The translations under genes were made by a program, and so were the position numbers. DNA of 64,000 nt from Streptomyces sp. NBC_00306 (lineage in GTDB: Bacteria > Actinomycetota > Actinomycetes > Streptomycetales > Streptomycetaceae): contig NZ_CP108032.1 in the NCBI RefSeq assembly GCF_036169555.1, positions 4,340,001-4,404,000 on the forward strand, given 5' to 3'. The notes beneath the pieces were generated by a model. That model made no database searches, was not told the DNA's origin, and was given only the letters and a program-made list of their open reading frames with translations. Shown one piece after another: positions 1 to 9,152 of the stretch (its first letter is position 1; each line of letters begins with the position of its first letter).

Positions 1-2
1 GC

Positions 3-2435
3 GTGGACCTGAGCGTCGTCGTCCCGGCGTACAACGAGGAGGGCAGACTCCGGCCCACCCTGGAGGCGATCTGCACCCATCTGCGTGCGGAGCCCGGCCG
101 CTGGGGGGACTGGGAGCTGATCGTCGTCGACGACGGCTCCACCGACTCCACCGCCAAGATCGCCCGGGAGGCCGCGGCCGTCGAGCCGCGGATCCACGTG
201 ATCGCGAGCGAGGACAACCGCGGCAAGGGCAACGCCCTGCGGCAGGGCGTGCTCGCCTCGTACGGCCGGCGGGTGCTGGTCACCGACGCGGACCTCGCGA
301 CGCCCATCGAGGAACTGGACCGTCTCGACAAGCAGCTCGCCGCCGAGGACAGCGCGGCGGCGATCGGCTCGCGCGCGCACCCCGACTCCACGATCGAGGT
401 CCACCAGCGGCGGACCCGCGAGTGGCTCGGCCGGATGGGCAACCGGCTCATACGCACCGTCGCCGTCCCCGGGATCCACGACACCCAGTGCGGATTCAAG
501 CTCTTCGACGGCGACAAGGCGCGCGCCGCCTTCGCCGACTCACGACTCGACGGGTGGGGCATCGACGTCGAGATACTCCGCCACTTCCGGCGCGAGGGCT
601 GGCCGGTCACGGAGGTCCCGGTGCGCTGGTCGCACCAGGAGGGCTCCAAGGTCAGACCGCTGGACTACGGCAAGGTCCTGCTGGAGCTCGTCCATCTGCG
701 GGCCCGTGCGGTGCGGCGGACCGACCTCCTGGTCGTCGGCCTCTTCCTCCTCGCGGCGCTCTTTCTCTACAAGAACCTGTGGGCCGACCTCGGCCACGGC
801 TACCTCGACGACGCGGGACAGGACCAGAACCAGTGGGAGTGGTTCTTCGCCGTCACCGCCGACAACGTGATCCATCTGCGCAATCCGCTGTTCACGACGC
901 TCCAGGGGCATCCCGACGGCGTGAACCTGATGGCGAACACCGTGATGCTCGGGCTCTCCGTCCCGCTCACCCCGGTGACCCTGCTGCTGGGTCCGACCGT
1001 CACCTGGGCGCTCGTGCTCACGCTCGGCCTCGCCGCGACCGCCACGTCCTGGTACTGGCTGATCGCCCGCCGGCTCGTCGACAACCGGTGGGCCGCGGCC
1101 GTCGGCGCGGCCCTCGCCGCCTTCGCGCCGCCGATGATCTCGCACGGCAACGCGCACCCCAACTTCCTTGTGCTCTTCATGATCCCGGTGATCGTGGACC
1201 GCGCCCTGCGGCTGTGCGAGGGCCGCGCGGTCGTGCGCGACGGCGTGCTCCTCGGCCTCTTCGCGACGTACCAGATCTTCCTCGGCGAGGAGCCGCTGCT
1301 GCTCGCGGCGATGGGCATGCTGTTCTTCGCCCTCGCGTACGCGCTCGTGCGGCGCGATGTGGCCCGGACGGCCTGGCGGCCGCTGCTGCGCGGGATCACG
1401 GTCGCGCTCGCGGTGTGCCTGCCCCTGGTCGCGTTCCCGCTCGGCTGGCAGTTCTTCGGACCGCAGAGCTACACGAACGTGCTGCACGGCGACAACACCG
1501 CCAACGGACCGCGTGCCTTCCTGGAGTTCGCGGGACGCTCGCTGATGGGCACGGACGAGCGCGCCGACCGGCTCGCCATGAACCGCACCGAGCAGAACGC
1601 CTTCTTCGGCTGGCCGCTCGTCGCGCTCACCACGGCGATCGTGGTGCGGCTGTGGCGGCTCGCGGCGGTGAAGGCGCTGGCGTTCACGGCGTTCGCCGCG
1701 GCCTTCCTCTCGCTCGGCTCGACGTTCCGCATCCCGTACACCGACATCGTGCTGACCGGCCCCTGGCGGGCGCTCGCCCACCAGCCGCTCTTCGAGTCCG
1801 TCATCGAGTCGCGGTTCGCGATGATCTGCGCGCCGGTGCTCGGCATCCTTGTCGCCCTCGCCGTCGACCGGCTGGCCGTCACGAAGGATCGGGTCCATCA
1901 GGTCGTGGGCCTCGCGGCGGTGGCGGCGGCGCTGCTGCCGGTGCTGCCGACGCCGTACCCGGTGCGCGAGCGGCAGGACGTGCCGGAGTTCATCACACGG
2001 GGCATGTACCGCGCGTACCTCGCCGAGGGTGAATCCATGGTCACCGTGCCGCTGCCGTCGCCCGCCGGTGCGGAGGCGCTGCACTGGCAGTCGGCCACCA
2101 CGCTGGACTTCCCGGTCGCGGGCGGCTACTTCAACGGCCCCTGGGGACCGGACCGTATCGGCATCTACGGCGCCACCCCGCGGCACACCTCCAACCTCTT
2201 CAGCGAGGTCCGCAACTCCGGGCAGGTCCCGGTGATCGGCCCCAACTGGCAGGCCCAGGCCCGCGCGGACCTGGAGGCGTGGCGGGCGGGTGTCGTGGTG
2301 CTCCAGCCGCAGTACAACGCCGAGGCGCTTCATGCGACGGTGGAGAAACTGCTCGGAAAGCCGGGCAGGCGAGTGGGCGGCGTATGGGTATGGGATGTGG
2401 GAACGTCCAGGGACACTGGCGCAGGGGAGCGGTGA
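3..2435 (+). CDS. GT2 glycosyltransferase fused to multi-pass membrane domain
   Basis: The N-terminal ~230 residues are a family 2 glycosyltransferase of the dolichyl-phosphate glucose/mannose synthase type, with a VVPAYNEEGRL start, DDGSTDST near residue 42 and the metal-binding TDADLATP near residue 94. From about residue 240 there are repeated hydrophobic segments typical of a multi-pass membrane domain, so the protein probably loads a sugar on a polyprenyl carrier and moves or transfers it at the membrane. The GTG at position 3 lies against the window edge and the true start could be upstream. Substrate cannot be told from sequence. The next gene starts 112 bases downstream on the same strand. 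Confidence 0.8.
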   Translation: MDLSVVVPAYNEEGRLRPTLEAICTHLRAEPGRWGDWELIVVDDGSTDSTAKIAREAAAVEPRIHVIASEDNRGKGNALRQGVLASYGRRVLVTDADLATPIEELDRLDKQLAAEDSAAAIGSRAHPDSTIEVHQRRTREWLGRMGNRLIRTVAVPGIHDTQCGFKLFDGDKARAAFADSRLDGWGIDVEILRHFRREGWPVTEVPVRWSHQEGSKVRPLDYGKVLLELVHLRARAVRRTDLLVVGLFLLAALFLYKNLWADLGHGYLDDAGQDQNQWEWFFAVTADNVIHLRNPLFTTLQGHPDGVNLMANTVMLGLSVPLTPVTLLLGPTVTWALVLTLGLAATATSWYWLIARRLVDNRWAAAVGAALAAFAPPMISHGNAHPNFLVLFMIPVIVDRALRLCEGRAVVRDGVLLGLFATYQIFLGEEPLLLAAMGMLFFALAYALVRRDVARTAWRPLLRGITVALAVCLPLVAFPLGWQFFGPQSYTNVLHGDNTANGPRAFLEFAGRSLMGTDERADRLAMNRTEQNAFFGWPLVALTTAIVVRLWRLAAVKALAFTAFAAAFLSLGSTFRIPYTDIVLTGPWRALAHQPLFESVIESRFAMICAPVLGILVALAVDRLAVTKDRVHQVVGLAAVAAALLPVLPTPYPVRERQDVPEFITRGMYRAYLAEGESMVTVPLPSPAGAEALHWQSATTLDFPVAGGYFNGPWGPDRIGIYGATPRHTSNLFSEVRNSGQVPVIGPNWQAQARADLEAWRAGVVVLQPQYNAEALHATVEKLLGKPGRRVGGVWVWDVGTSRDTGAGER

Positions 2436-2547
2436 CGGCAGGTGACCGGCCCCCTTCGCCGAACGTGTCCGTGGCACTACTCTGTCCCGACCATCGCACG
2501 ACTGTCGCGCCGACCGTGCCCGATCCTGCTGGAGAGCGAGCCTTCCC

Positions 2548-3198
2548 TTGGCCTGTGACCTGTGGCTGGTCCCCCTCGTCGATGTGCTGTGCCACAGCCC
2601 CGACAACCCCTTCGCCGAAGAGATCGCGTCGTACGACAAGGCGCTGACCGACTCCGGTCTGCCGACAGTGCCCGTCTTCGCCTACATGCCGGGCCTGTCG
2701 GGCGATGTCGCCCCGGTCGCCGGCTTCGACTACGACGCGCTGCACTTCCTGCGGCGCGCCTACCTGCTCCAGCTGTGCGGGCTCGCCGTCACCCCGGTCG
2801 ACGAACTGGGCGGTGACTACGAGCAGTTGCTGGAGATGTTCGAGTCGACGGCCCAGCAGTCGCACCTGGTGTGGCACTACGACCACGCCGGGGCGTACGT
2901 CCCGGTGGACTTCGCGTCCCCGCTGTTCAACGAGGAACTCCTCGCGGGCGGCGGCCCCCTCGGCTCCACCCAGGGGCTGTTGCGGGAACTGGAATTCGTC
3001 GCGCCCGCGATCGGCATCGACGCGGCGAACCCGCCGGCCGCGCCGCAGCCACCGGACCGCCCGACGTCCCTGGAGGAGCCGGCGGGTCCCATTCCGTACG
3101 ACGAGAGCCCCTTCGCCCGGGAGCGGCACGTGTGGCTGGGTCTGCACGCGGCGGCGACGCGGAGCCTGGGCCAGGGCTCGATGATCATTTTCAGCTGA
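2548..3198 (+). CDS. conserved hypothetical protein, 216 aa
   Basis: The TTG start is preceded by a GGAGAGCGAG Shine-Dalgarno region. The protein is soluble, with no signal peptide or membrane segment, an N-terminus rich in hydrophobic beta-strand-like stretches (DLWLVPLVDVLCHS) and a proline-rich linker near residue 155. I do not recognise the family. Regular codon use, strong third-position GC and compact spacing to its neighbours support a real gene. No function is inferred. Confidence 0.65.
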   Translation: MACDLWLVPLVDVLCHSPDNPFAEEIASYDKALTDSGLPTVPVFAYMPGLSGDVAPVAGFDYDALHFLRRAYLLQLCGLAVTPVDELGGDYEQLLEMFESTAQQSHLVWHYDHAGAYVPVDFASPLFNEELLAGGGPLGSTQGLLRELEFVAPAIGIDAANPPAAPQPPDRPTSLEEPAGPIPYDESPFARERHVWLGLHAAATRSLGQGSMIIFS

Positions 3199-3311
3199 GG
3201 GTCCCGGCCGAGGTCGTCAGCCGGGACGCATCCACCGACGCACATCCGCAGCACATGTACTGAACGGGCAGCCGTAAGCTGCGCGACACCTCCGGCCGGT
3301 AGGACCGGTGC

Positions 3312-4247
3312 ATGTCACAGACGAGCACCCCGGTGACGGGGGAGAACGCGGACGAAGCTCTCCCCCGCCCGACGAGTTTCGCGGACGTCAAGGGCTGGTT
3401 CTGGCCGGTGGACCAGCTGCTCTTCGACTGGTTCCTCGGCCATCAGCGCGACACGGACCCCGACGGCCGGGGGGATCTGCTGGAGCTCGGCGCGTACCTC
3501 GGCAAGAGCGCGATCTTCACTGGGAGCTATCTGCGCGACGGTGAGGAGTACACGGTCTGCGACCTGTGGGACTCACCGGCGCCGGACGACCCCAACAGCG
3601 CGGAGATGAACCGGTCGTACGCGACCCTCACCCGGCGCGCCTTCGAGGCGAACTACCTGTCCTTCCACGACGAGTTGCCGCGCATGGTGCAGGCACCGAC
3701 GTCGGTGATCACCTCGAAGGTACGCCCGGGCAGCTGCCGCTTCGTCCACGTCGACGCGTCGCACCTGTACGAGCACGTCCACGGGGACATCGCGGCGGCG
3801 AAGGAACTGCTGCAACCCGAGGGCATCGTGTCCTTCGACGACTTCCGGGCGGAGCACTGCCCCGGGGTCTCGGCGGCGGTGTGGGGCGCGGTGGCGACCT
3901 CGGGCCTGAAGCCGGTCGTGATCACGGGAACGAAGCTGTACGGCACCTGGGGCGATCCGGCACCGCTGACGGCGACGCTTCTGGACTTCCTGGCGGACCG
4001 GACGGACCTGTGGCACGGGGTGGAGGAGGTGGCGGGCCGCCCGCTGATCCGCATCAAGGGCAACAAGGCGACGCCCCCGCCCCACCCGAAGTCCCGCCAC
4101 GAACCGCTCCCGCCCCCGGAACCGACCCCACCCCCGGTGACGCCACCCCCGCTCCCGGTCCGCCCCCGCCCTTCCCGGACCCGCCGCCTGGCGAAGGACC
4201 TGCTGCCGCCGGTGGTGACGAGGGCGCTGACGTCGCGTCGTCCGTAG
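3312..4247 (+). CDS. class I SAM-dependent methyltransferase (Methyltransf_24-like)
   Basis: The protein has a glycine-rich motif (LLELGAYLGKSAIF, near residue 56) that fits a SAM-binding loop, followed by VCDLWDS and a FVHVDASHLYEHVHGDI block typical of the Methyltransf_24 group, which often acts on sugars or cell-surface glycans. The last ~60 residues are a proline-rich, basic tail (PPPEPTPPP) unlikely to be part of the fold. The gene sits near a polyprenyl-type glycosyltransferase, which would fit a glycan-modifying role, but this is inference. The start ATG is the first in frame. Confidence 0.7.
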   Translation: MSQTSTPVTGENADEALPRPTSFADVKGWFWPVDQLLFDWFLGHQRDTDPDGRGDLLELGAYLGKSAIFTGSYLRDGEEYTVCDLWDSPAPDDPNSAEMNRSYATLTRRAFEANYLSFHDELPRMVQAPTSVITSKVRPGSCRFVHVDASHLYEHVHGDIAAAKELLQPEGIVSFDDFRAEHCPGVSAAVWGAVATSGLKPVVITGTKLYGTWGDPAPLTATLLDFLADRTDLWHGVEEVAGRPLIRIKGNKATPPPHPKSRHEPLPPPEPTPPPVTPPPLPVRPRPSRTRRLAKDLLPPVVTRALTSRRP

Positions 4248-4324
4248 GTGCGCGGGGGTGCGCGTGCGGCTGGCACCGGCGGGGTGGGGTGCGTGTGTGG
4301 TCTGCTCGCTGCCGGCACGGCCTG

Positions 4325-4836
4325 CGGCCGTGTCCTCAATCGCCGGACGGGCTTGATGGTGCGGCCACGTCTTTGCCTGCACGGCCTGCGGCCATGTCCT
4401 CAATCGCCGGACGGGCTTGAGTTGCCCCGCACATCAGGCCGCGGGGCAGGAGCCTCGCGCCGAGCTGAGCATGGGCCCGCACACCAAGCCCCGCCGGCGA
4501 TTGAGGCGTGGGCTCCGGTCAACACGTCGAGCCTGGGATGGGGGCCGCACTTCGTGCACTCCCAGCCTCGCCGGCGATTGAGGCGCGGGCTTGGGGCAAG
4601 GGCCTGAGCCGGCATGCGGCTGCACCCCATCCCCTGGGCGGGCGATCGGAGCGTGGGGCCGCACTTCGTGCTCTCGGTCGGGCGATCGGGCCCCGCCGGC
4701 GTTTGAGGCGTGGGCTCCGGTCATCAGGTCGAGCCTGGCATGGGCCCGCACATCAAGCCCCGCCGGCGATTGAGGCGCGGGGTCCGGGGCGGAGCCCCGC
4801 AAGGGGGGCGCATTCAGCCCGTCCGGCGATTGAGGA
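4325..4836. repeat. cluster of imperfect dispersed repeats (TCAATCGCCGGACGGGC type)
   Basis: About seven copies of a roughly 20-25 bp unit lie in the gap after the methyltransferase gene. Copies reading TCAATCGCCGGACGGGCTT are at about 4335 and 4399. Inverse copies reading CCCGCCGGCGATTGAGGCG are at about 4488, 4567, 4692, 4758 and 4817. Opposed copies can pair into long stems, as in REP-like intergenic elements of Streptomyces. No gene is convincing in this 660-base stretch. Confidence 0.75.
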
Positions 4837-4914
4837 CACCGCCCGCCGCAGGCGGTACAGCTGCACGGGTACGCGGGTACACGAGCCCGGGGCCCTGGGG
4901 CCAACCCCCAGGCG

Positions 4915-5655
4915 TCAGCGCGGCGACTCCGGTGGCCGCTGCCGCGGCATGTTCGGCCGCGTCCCCGGCGGCAACGGCATTCGCGCCGAACCCGCCTCCC
5001 GCCCCGCTCCGACCCCGCCGCCCCCCGGCACCCCCACCGACTGCACCAGCGGCCCCGGCGCCCCGCGGAACTCCACCATCCAGTCCGCCGTCTCGCCGCG
5101 CACCAGCTCCGTCACGTCCTCGGAGAACCGCCGCAGCACCCCCAGGCACCGGTCCGCCGCCTCACCGGCCGTACCCTCCGCGGGGCCGAGCACCTCCCGT
5201 ACGCACTCCGACGCCCAGTCGAACTGAAGTACCTGAAGCCTTCGTTGCACGGCCTGCGCCGTCGCCACGTCGCGCATCCAGCCGGAGGTCACCCCGAAGT
5301 ACCGGTCGCAGCCCAGACACGCGGCGCCGAGTAACAGCAGTACATAGCCCCACCCGGCCGCCCCGGGCAGCGCGCCCGTGAGGTCGAGGAGCGGGAGCGC
5401 GGCGCCGGTGATGGCCCCCGCCGCCGTACCGATCCGCAGCACCCGTCCCGCGAGCCGCTTGCGGACCCGGTCGTGGAGGTACCACTCCGCCGTGCGCAGC
5501 GCGCCCGTCTCCACCCAGCGGTACAGCTCGTCGAGCCGTTCCGCGGGCTCTCCCCAGTCGCCGAGCGGAAACACCCGGCCGGTCAGGTCACCGCGCGGTA
5601 CCTCGCCGCGTTCCTCCCGGGCCGGCCCCCCGGGCTGCATCTCCGGCTGGCTCAC
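4915..5655 (-). CDS. SLATT-domain two-TM membrane protein
   Basis: This 246-aa protein has a charged N-terminus, a short amphipathic helix (ELYRWVETGALRTAEWYL), two adjacent transmembrane helices around residues 73-112 and a soluble helical C-terminal region (VQRRLQVLQFDWASECVREVL). That architecture fits the SLATT (SMODS and SLOG-associating 2TM effector) family. The last ~40 residues are Gly/Pro-rich and disordered. SLATT proteins are predicted pore-forming effectors in nucleotide-signalling systems, but this one sits alone upstream of the ybaB-recR cluster, divergently oriented, with no cyclase or SLOG partner visible, so a housekeeping role is equally possible. Confidence 0.65.
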   Translation of the reverse strand: MSQPEMQPGGPAREERGEVPRGDLTGRVFPLGDWGEPAERLDELYRWVETGALRTAEWYLHDRVRKRLAGRVLRIGTAAGAITGAALPLLDLTGALPGAAGWGYVLLLLGAACLGCDRYFGVTSGWMRDVATAQAVQRRLQVLQFDWASECVREVLGPAEGTAGEAADRCLGVLRRFSEDVTELVRGETADWMVEFRGAPGPLVQSVGVPGGGGVGAGREAGSARMPLPPGTRPNMPRQRPPESPR

Positions 5656-5942
5656 CGGGGCACTCCTCTACGACGTGATGGCGGCGTGACACTTCGTGAC
5701 GGACGGTGCGCACGTGCACCCGGTGCACGGTGATGCGCCGATGCGCATGCTCTTCCTACCGCCGAATGGTGGGCCGCGCGCCGGAAATCCTGGTATTTCC
5801 GCCCTTACGAGGGCCTTGATCAGCTAGGGGTGCCACGCCCCGGTCACTCGAAAGAGTTGTCACGACAGGGTGCGGCGCGCCGCCCGGTGACCACGTAGGC
5901 TCGGCTTACCGAACAACCGTCGTCGAAGTGCCTGGAGTGACC

Positions 5943-6278
5943 GTGATTCCCGGTGGTGGCCAGCCCAATATGCAGCAGCTCCTTCAGCAGGCCCAGAAGA
6001 TGCAGCAGGACCTCGCACAGGCGCAGGAAGAGCTGGCGCAGACTGAGGTAGAGGGGCAGGCGGGCGGCGGGCTGGTGAAGGCCACCGTCACCGGCTCCGG
6101 CGAGCTGCGGGGCCTGGTCATCGACCCGAAGGCCGTCGACCCCGAGGACACCGAGACCCTGGCCGACCTCGTCGTCGCCGCCGTCCAGGCGGCCAACGAG
6201 AACGCGCAGCAGCTCCAGCAGGAGAAGCTCGGCCCGCTCACCCAGGGTCTCGGCGGCATGCCGGGACTGGGCTTCTAA
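5943..6278 (+). CDS. YbaB/EbfC nucleoid-associated protein
   Basis: A small DNA-binding protein of the YbaB/EbfC family, which forms dimeric tweezers on DNA and is nearly always encoded beside recR. The N-terminus is glutamine-rich (QQLLQQAQKMQQDLAQAQEE), followed by the family core GLVKATVTGSGELRGLVIDP. I place the start at the GTG at 5943, five bases after GGAG at 5934-5937; a GTG fifteen bases upstream is in frame but lacks an equally spaced ribosome site. It is followed by recR after 54 bases. Confidence 0.92.
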   Translation: MIPGGGQPNMQQLLQQAQKMQQDLAQAQEELAQTEVEGQAGGGLVKATVTGSGELRGLVIDPKAVDPEDTETLADLVVAAVQAANENAQQLQQEKLGPLTQGLGGMPGLGF

Positions 6279-6332
6279 GGCCGGGGCGCACCAACTACCG
6301 TACGTAGAGCCACAGAAGAAGGAAGGCGTCCG

Positions 6333-6932
6333 TTGTACGAAGGCGTGGTTCAGGACCTCATCGACGAACTGGGCAGGCTGCCCGGCGTCGGTCCCAAGAG
6401 CGCGCAGCGGATCGCCTTCCACATCCTTCAGGCAGAACCGACCGATGTCCGCCGCCTCGCGCACGCGCTGCTCGAGGTGAAGGACAAGGTCCGCTTCTGC
6501 GCGGTGTGCGGCAACGTCGCACAGCAGGAGCAGTGCAACATCTGCCGCGACCCGCGCCGTGACCTGTCGGTCATCTGCGTGGTGGAGGAGCCGAAGGACG
6601 TCGTCGCGATCGAGCGGACCCGGGAGTTCCGGGGCCGCTATCACGTACTCGGCGGGGCCATCAGCCCCATCGAGGGCGTCGGCCCCGACGACCTGCGGAT
6701 CCGTGAGCTGCTGACCCGCCTGGCGGACGGCACGATCACCGAGCTGATCCTGGCCACGGACCCCAATCTGGAGGGCGAGGCCACCGCCACGTATCTGGCG
6801 CGCATGATCAAGCCGATGGGCCTGAAGGTCACCCGGCTGGCCAGTGGTCTGCCCGTGGGGGGAGACTTGGAATACGCCGACGAGGTCACGCTGGGGCGTG
6901 CCTTCGAGGGGAGACGACTTCTCGATGTCTGA
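6333..6932 (+). CDS. recR: recombination mediator protein RecR
   Basis: RecR acts with RecF and RecO to load RecA at single-stranded gaps. At 199 aa it has the normal length. The N-terminal helix-hairpin-helix (LPGVGPKSAQRIAFHIL), the four-cysteine zinc finger (CAVCGNVAQQEQCNIC, near residue 55) and the Toprim domain beginning ICVVEEPKDVVAIE are all intact. The TTG start follows GAAGGAAGG. Its last eight bases overlap the next gene, so the two are translationally coupled. Confidence 0.96.
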   Translation: MYEGVVQDLIDELGRLPGVGPKSAQRIAFHILQAEPTDVRRLAHALLEVKDKVRFCAVCGNVAQQEQCNICRDPRRDLSVICVVEEPKDVVAIERTREFRGRYHVLGGAISPIEGVGPDDLRIRELLTRLADGTITELILATDPNLEGEATATYLARMIKPMGLKVTRLASGLPVGGDLEYADEVTLGRAFEGRRLLDV

Positions 6933-7584
6933 CGCCGCACTGCACGCAACGAGCCAGGACCCCGACTCCTTCGCGGTCCAGATCGCCGACTCGATCGAGT
7001 CCTTCATCGTCGCCACCACGGAAGTCGCCAAGGGCGACGAGCCCGACAGCGCTGTGCCCTTCCTGCTGCTGGAGGTCTCCCAACTCCTGCTGACGGGTGG
7101 GCGGCTGGGCGCGCACGAGGACATCGTCCCGGACGAGCGCTACGAGCCGGACACCGGACCCGACCTGGACGTGGACGATCTGCGCGAGCGTTTCGCCGTG
7201 CTGCTCGACCCGGTGGACGTCTTCTCCGAGGTCTTCGACCCGTACGAGCCGCGCAAGGCCCCGGTCGCGTACCGGATCTCCGACAACCTCGCGGACGTCG
7301 TCACCGATCTGCGCCACGGCCTCGCGCACTACCGCGCCGGGCGGACCAGCGAGGCGCTGTGGTGGTGGCAGTTCTCCTACTTCTCCAACTGGGGCCCGAC
7401 CGCGTCCGCGACCCTGCGCGCCCTCCAGTCGCTGGTCTCCCACGTCCGCCTCGACCAGCCGCTGGACGAGCTGGACGGTCTGGACACGGACGAGGACCTC
7501 GCCGACGACGCGCTGGCCGAGGAGGCCGGGAAGGTCATGGCCGAGGAGATCGCCGGCCCGCTGGGACTGCGCACCGTCACCTGA
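6925..7584 (+). CDS. DUF5063 family protein
   Basis: A 219-aa acidic, soluble protein usually found directly after recR in Streptomyces (DUF5063). The ATG at 6925 lies inside the end of recR and has GGGGAG at 6908-6913 as ribosome site. Features include a tryptophan-rich stretch (ALWWWQFSYFSNWG) near residue 152 and an acidic tail (DELDGLDTDEDLADDALAEE). The biochemical function is unknown; conserved linkage to recR suggests a link to DNA maintenance, by context only. Confidence 0.8.
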   Translation: MSDAALHATSQDPDSFAVQIADSIESFIVATTEVAKGDEPDSAVPFLLLEVSQLLLTGGRLGAHEDIVPDERYEPDTGPDLDVDDLRERFAVLLDPVDVFSEVFDPYEPRKAPVAYRISDNLADVVTDLRHGLAHYRAGRTSEALWWWQFSYFSNWGPTASATLRALQSLVSHVRLDQPLDELDGLDTDEDLADDALAEEAGKVMAEEIAGPLGLRTVT

Positions 7585-7671
7585 CGCGCCGGGCGCACCT
7601 GACGCCCGGGCGCACCTGACACGCCCGGGTGCCCCGGGCGCCTGAGCCTGAGCAGCTGGTCGTGGGAGCGC

Positions 7672-7695
7672 GGGGCGGCCCGTGTGAGCCGCCCC
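7672..7695 (+). terminator. hairpin after ybaB-recR-DUF5063 cluster
   Basis: GGGGCGGC at 7672-7679 pairs perfectly with GCCGCCCC at 7688-7695 across an eight-base loop. It lies 90 bases past the DUF5063 stop. The rest of the gap up to 7880 shows no gene and should hold the lysC promoter. Confidence 0.55.
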
Positions 7696-7880
7696 ACATC
7701 CCGCGTACCCCGCGTCCGGTCGGGCAGGAGTCGATCCGAGCGGCCGCAGCCCCCTCGTGGTGATCACACAGTGAGCGGGACATCTCACGATGTGATTGCC
7801 CCGGGTCGGAGTGCGGCCGCTCGTTAAACTGAGCCGACCGCAGTAATGGCTGTGGTGCAGAGACCGAGCGAGGAGCGCAC

Positions 7881-9152
7881 GTGGGCCTTGTCGTGCAGAA
7901 GTACGGAGGTTCCTCCGTTGCCGATGCCGAAGGCATCAAGCGCGTCGCCAAGCGAATCGTGGATGCCAAGAAGAACGGCCACCAGGTGGTCGTCGTGGTA
8001 TCCGCGATGGGCGACACGACGGACGAGCTGATCGATCTCGCCGAGCAGGTATCTCCGATCCCTGCCGGGCGCGAATTCGACATGCTGCTGACCGCAGGAG
8101 AGCGGATCTCGATGGCCCTGCTGGCCATGGCGATCAAAAACCTGGGCCACGAGGCCCAGTCGTTCACCGGCAGCCAGGCCGGCGTCATCACCGACTCGGT
8201 GCACAACAAAGCGCGCATCATCGATGTGACGCCGGGCCGTATCCGTACGGCGCTCGACGAGGGCAACATCGCCATCGTCGCCGGCTTCCAGGGTGTGTCC
8301 CAGGACAAGAAGGACATCACCACCCTCGGCCGTGGCGGTTCGGACACCACCGCCGTGGCCCTCGCCGCGGCGCTGGACGCCGAGGTGTGCGAGATCTACA
8401 CCGACGTGGACGGCGTCTTCACCGCCGACCCGCGTGTGGTGAAGAAGGCCCGGAAGATCGACTGGATCGCCTTCGAGGACATGCTGGAGCTCGCCGCCTC
8501 CGGCTCCAAGGTGCTGCTGCACCGCTGCGTCGAGTACGCACGCCGATACAACATTCCGATCCACGTCCGCTCGTCCTTCTCCGGACTGCGCGGCACCTGG
8601 GTCAGCAACGAGCCGCAGGGAGACCAGCAGGTGGAGCACGCCATCATCTCCGGAGTCGCCCACGACGTCTCCGAGGCCAAGGTCACGGTCGTCGGAGTGC
8701 CGGACAAGCCGGGCGAGGCCGCGGCGATCTTCCGCACGATCGCCAACTCCGAGATCAACATCGACATGGTCGTGCAGAACGTCTCGGCGGCCACCACTGC
8801 CCTGACCGACATCTCCTTCACCCTCCCCAAGACCGATGGCGCCAAGGCCATCGACGCCCTGGAGAAGGCGAAGAGCGCGATCGGCTTCGAGTCCCTGCGC
8901 TACGACGACCAGATCGGCAAGATCTCGCTGGTCGGCGCCGGGATGAAGACCAACCCCGGTGTCACGGCCTCCTTCTTCGAGGCGCTCTCCGACGCGGGCG
9001 TGAACATCGAGCTGATCTCGACCTCCGAGATCCGTATCTCGGTCGTCACGCGCGCCGACGACGTGAACGAAGCCGTCCGCGCCGTGCACACCGCCTTCGG
9101 CCTCGACTCCGACTCCGACGAGGCGGTCGTCTACGGGGGCACCGGGCGATGA
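7881..9152 (+). CDS. lysC: aspartate kinase (aspartokinase)
   Basis: This enzyme phosphorylates L-aspartate, the first step towards lysine, diaminopimelate, threonine and methionine. At 423 aa it matches the actinobacterial alpha-subunit length. The kinase domain starts VQKYGGSSVADAEGIKRVA and carries the FTGSQAGV substrate region and GRGGSDTTAVALAAAL. Two ACT domains follow (VTVVGVPDKPGEAAAIFR and ISLVGAGMKTNPGVTASFF), where lysine plus threonine feedback inhibition acts in relatives. The GTG start is preceded by GAGGAG. It overlaps the downstream dehydrogenase-like gene by four bases (ATGA). Confidence 0.96.
   Translation: MGLVVQKYGGSSVADAEGIKRVAKRIVDAKKNGHQVVVVVSAMGDTTDELIDLAEQVSPIPAGREFDMLLTAGERISMALLAMAIKNLGHEAQSFTGSQAGVITDSVHNKARIIDVTPGRIRTALDEGNIAIVAGFQGVSQDKKDITTLGRGGSDTTAVALAAALDAEVCEIYTDVDGVFTADPRVVKKARKIDWIAFEDMLELAASGSKVLLHRCVEYARRYNIPIHVRSSFSGLRGTWVSNEPQGDQQVEHAIISGVAHDVSEAKVTVVGVPDKPGEAAAIFRTIANSEINIDMVVQNVSAATTALTDISFTLPKTDGAKAIDALEKAKSAIGFESLRYDDQIGKISLVGAGMKTNPGVTASFFEALSDAGVNIELISTSEIRISVVTRADDVNEAVRAVHTAFGLDSDSDEAVVYGGTGR
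8617..8633 (+). promoter_or_regulatory. internal ribosome site and GTG start for aspartokinase beta subunit
   Basis: Within lysC, AGGGAG at 8617-8622 is followed after eight bases by GTG at 8631, in frame, giving a 173-aa product (MEHAIISGVAHD...) that contains just the two ACT domains. Corynebacterial aspartokinases are alpha2beta2 with a beta subunit of almost exactly this length made from an internal start. Here this is inferred from spacing and position only. Confidence 0.55.

Noticed and set aside
540..2639. 699-aa minus-strand frame opposite the glycosyltransferase
   Set aside because: Arg/Glu/His-rich shadow of a high-GC gene with no domains; the plus-strand frame has clear GT2 motifs.
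4915..5655. SLATT-based signalling defence system
   Set aside because: No cyclase, SLOG or other partner is adjacent; it sits in conserved recR backbone.
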